Of a DNA stretch of 39,807 bases, positions 38,860 through 39,807 are shown piece by piece; the first letter of the stretch is position 1; each line of letters opens with the position of its first letter. The DNA comes from Ardenticatenaceae bacterium (lineage in GTDB: Bacteria; Chloroflexota; Anaerolineae; Promineifilales; Promineifilaceae), in contig JALUPA010000071.1 in the NCBI GenBank assembly GCA_027054335.1, forward strand, positions 1-39,807. Direction: 5' to 3'. Under the pieces are notes generated by a model. That model was not told where the DNA came from. It did no database searches and was given only the letters and a program-made list of their open reading frames with translations. Both the position numbers and the translations under genes were made by a program.

Positions 38860-39807
38860 ATGTCACGAACGATCAAAACGGCCGCCATCCAAATGGACGC
38901 CAATCCGGCGCCAACGGAGGAACGGCTGGCCCGCGCTCAGAAATTAGTTGAGGAGGCGGCCAGAGCGGGGGCTGACCTTGTCGTTTTGCCGGAACTATTT
39001 AACACCGGCTACCAGTACACCCCGGCGAATTACAGGCTGGCGGAACCGGCGGACGGCCGTACCGTCACCTGGCTGCGCGACACAGCGGCGCGGCTCAACA
39101 TTCACCTGGCCGGGTCATTGATGCTGCTGGACGCCAATGAGGTGTTTAACGCGCTGTTTTTGTTTGCGCCGGACGGCCGTTTCTGGCGTTACGATAAAAA
39201 TTATCCCTGGGGCTGGGAGCGGGGCTACTTCCGCGATGCAAGCAGAATTACCATTGCCATGACCGATTTGGGCGATTTTGGGATGCTCATTTGCTGGGAC
39301 AGCGCGCACCGGGATTTGTGGCGGCAATACGCCGGGCAGGTGGACATGATGCTCATCGCCAGTTGCCCGCCGGACGTATCCAATCCCACTTACCTGTTCC
39401 CCGACGGCCGTCGGGTGACGGCTGACGAGTTGGGGCCGGTGATGAAGCGCTTGAAGGGAAACGGCCGTCGCGTCTTCGGCGACATGATCAACCAGCAAAC
39501 CGCCTGGCTGGGCGTCCCGGCCGTCAACACCGTTGGCTGCGGCCAGATTACCACCCCCATCCCGGCAGGAACAGCCACCCTGCTCTCCTTCCTGCTGCTG
39601 GCCCCGCGCATCGCCCAATACCTGCCCCAGGCCGGGGAGATGCAAATGCAGTGCCAGATGGTACAAGGCTGTAAAATCGTCGCCGCCGATGGCGCAGTCA
39701 TCACCGAACTGAGCCAGGAAGCAGGCGAAACCTTCACCATCGCCGAGGTGACGCTGGCCGGTGAAAAGCCCCAGCCCCGCGCGCCCCAGCCGCCCGCCGC
39801 CGCCTCC
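38860..39807 (+). CDS. Carbon-nitrogen hydrolase (nitrilase superfamily), runs off the window
   Basis: The start (38860, with GGAGGG nine bases upstream) lies 18 bases after the GcvT-like gene. The 316 visible residues contain the nitrilase triad: Glu45 in L-P-E-L-F-N-T-G-Y, Lys113 in Y-D-K-N-Y-P-W-G-W-E and Cys145 in L-I-C-W-D-S-A-H. Superfamily members hydrolyse nitriles, amides or N-carbamoyl compounds. A later A-P-A-G-T-A-like P-I-P-A-G-T-A-T-L-L-S segment and a Pro/Ala-rich tail follow; the stop lies beyond base 39807. Substrate is unknown; position hints at an amide or carbamoyl methylamine derivative. Confidence 0.88.
   Translation, partial: MSRTIKTAAIQMDANPAPTEERLARAQKLVEEAARAGADLVVLPELFNTGYQYTPANYRLAEPADGRTVTWLRDTAARLNIHLAGSLMLLDANEVFNALFLFAPDGRFWRYDKNYPWGWERGYFRDASRITIAMTDLGDFGMLICWDSAHRDLWRQYAGQVDMMLIASCPPDVSNPTYLFPDGRRVTADELGPVMKRLKGNGRRVFGDMINQQTAWLGVPAVNTVGCGQITTPIPAGTATLLSFLLLAPRIAQYLPQAGEMQMQCQMVQGCKIVAADGAVITELSQEAGETFTIAEVTLAGEKPQPRAPQPPAAAS

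Overview
The window (about 55% GC by eye, dense genes on both strands) looks like a bacterial chromosome segment, most likely from an uncultured Chloroflexota (Anaerolineae-like) lineage. This is inference: the enzyme mix (non-pyrrolysine MttB/corrinoid methyltransferases, RACo-like activator, DUF1638, DUF368, Phage_holin_4_2 fused to a phosphatase) and short inverted repeats in most gaps fit that phylum, but no rRNA or other marker is present. No tRNA, rRNA, CRISPR array, complete IS or prophage was seen.

Layout. 0-1.4 kb: N-terminus of a lipoprotein and rsgA, minus strand. 1.4-3.4 kb: accessory patch with a nucleotidyltransferase/partner pair followed by decayed genes (SPFH protein, MazF/PemK toxin, perhaps an IS remnant). 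3.3-10.4 kb: glycolate/lactate oxidase fusion (FAD plus Fe-S plus CCG), a lipoprotein, an alanine/serine-glyoxylate-type aminotransferase and a DAO-family (sarcosine oxidase-like) oxidoreductase, together a plausible glyoxylate/glycine/sarcosine set. 10.5-17 kb: rnz, an orphan Mrr-like nuclease, an orphan Phd/YefM antitoxin, a frameshifted SHOCT-like protein, a CopD-like membrane protein, an AlbA_2 ATPase-like regulator, a class I aminotransferase and a transposase remnant. 17-23 kb: envelope genes (MFS exporter, holin-phosphatase fusion, two membrane proteins, PRC-barrel protein). 23-30.6 kb: acyl-CoA dehydrogenase, GNAT, DUF368 undecaprenyl-phosphate translocase family protein, SEC-C protein, aroA-aroE, a frameshifted secreted peptide, Hsp20. 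30.6-39.8 kb: a one-carbon locus. A minus-strand operon encodes an MttB-family methyltransferase, corrinoid protein, methyl-THF:corrinoid methyltransferase, RACo-like reactivase and DUF1638. It is divergent from IclR regulator - GcvT-like - nitrilase genes on the plus strand.

How the genes may work together. MttB would move a methyl group from a quaternary amine to the corrinoid protein, the MtgA/AcsE-type enzyme would pass it to tetrahydrofolate, and the ferredoxin-ASKHA protein would rescue inactive Co(II). The GcvT-like protein, the DAO oxidase and the glyoxylate aminotransferase could handle the less methylated products (dimethylglycine, sarcosine, glycine). The intergenic space holds a perfect palindrome TGGAATAGTATTCCA next to a strong promoter that appears leaderless.

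Two genome-scale signals stand out. The octamer palindrome ACGGCCGT occurs roughly 75 times (about one expected from composition), mostly inside genes and read as T-A-V, G-R or R-P. In addition, at least ten families of short tandem or inverted repeats fill gaps, supply stop codons and even enter coding sequence (aroA, aroE, the oxidase fusion, iclR).
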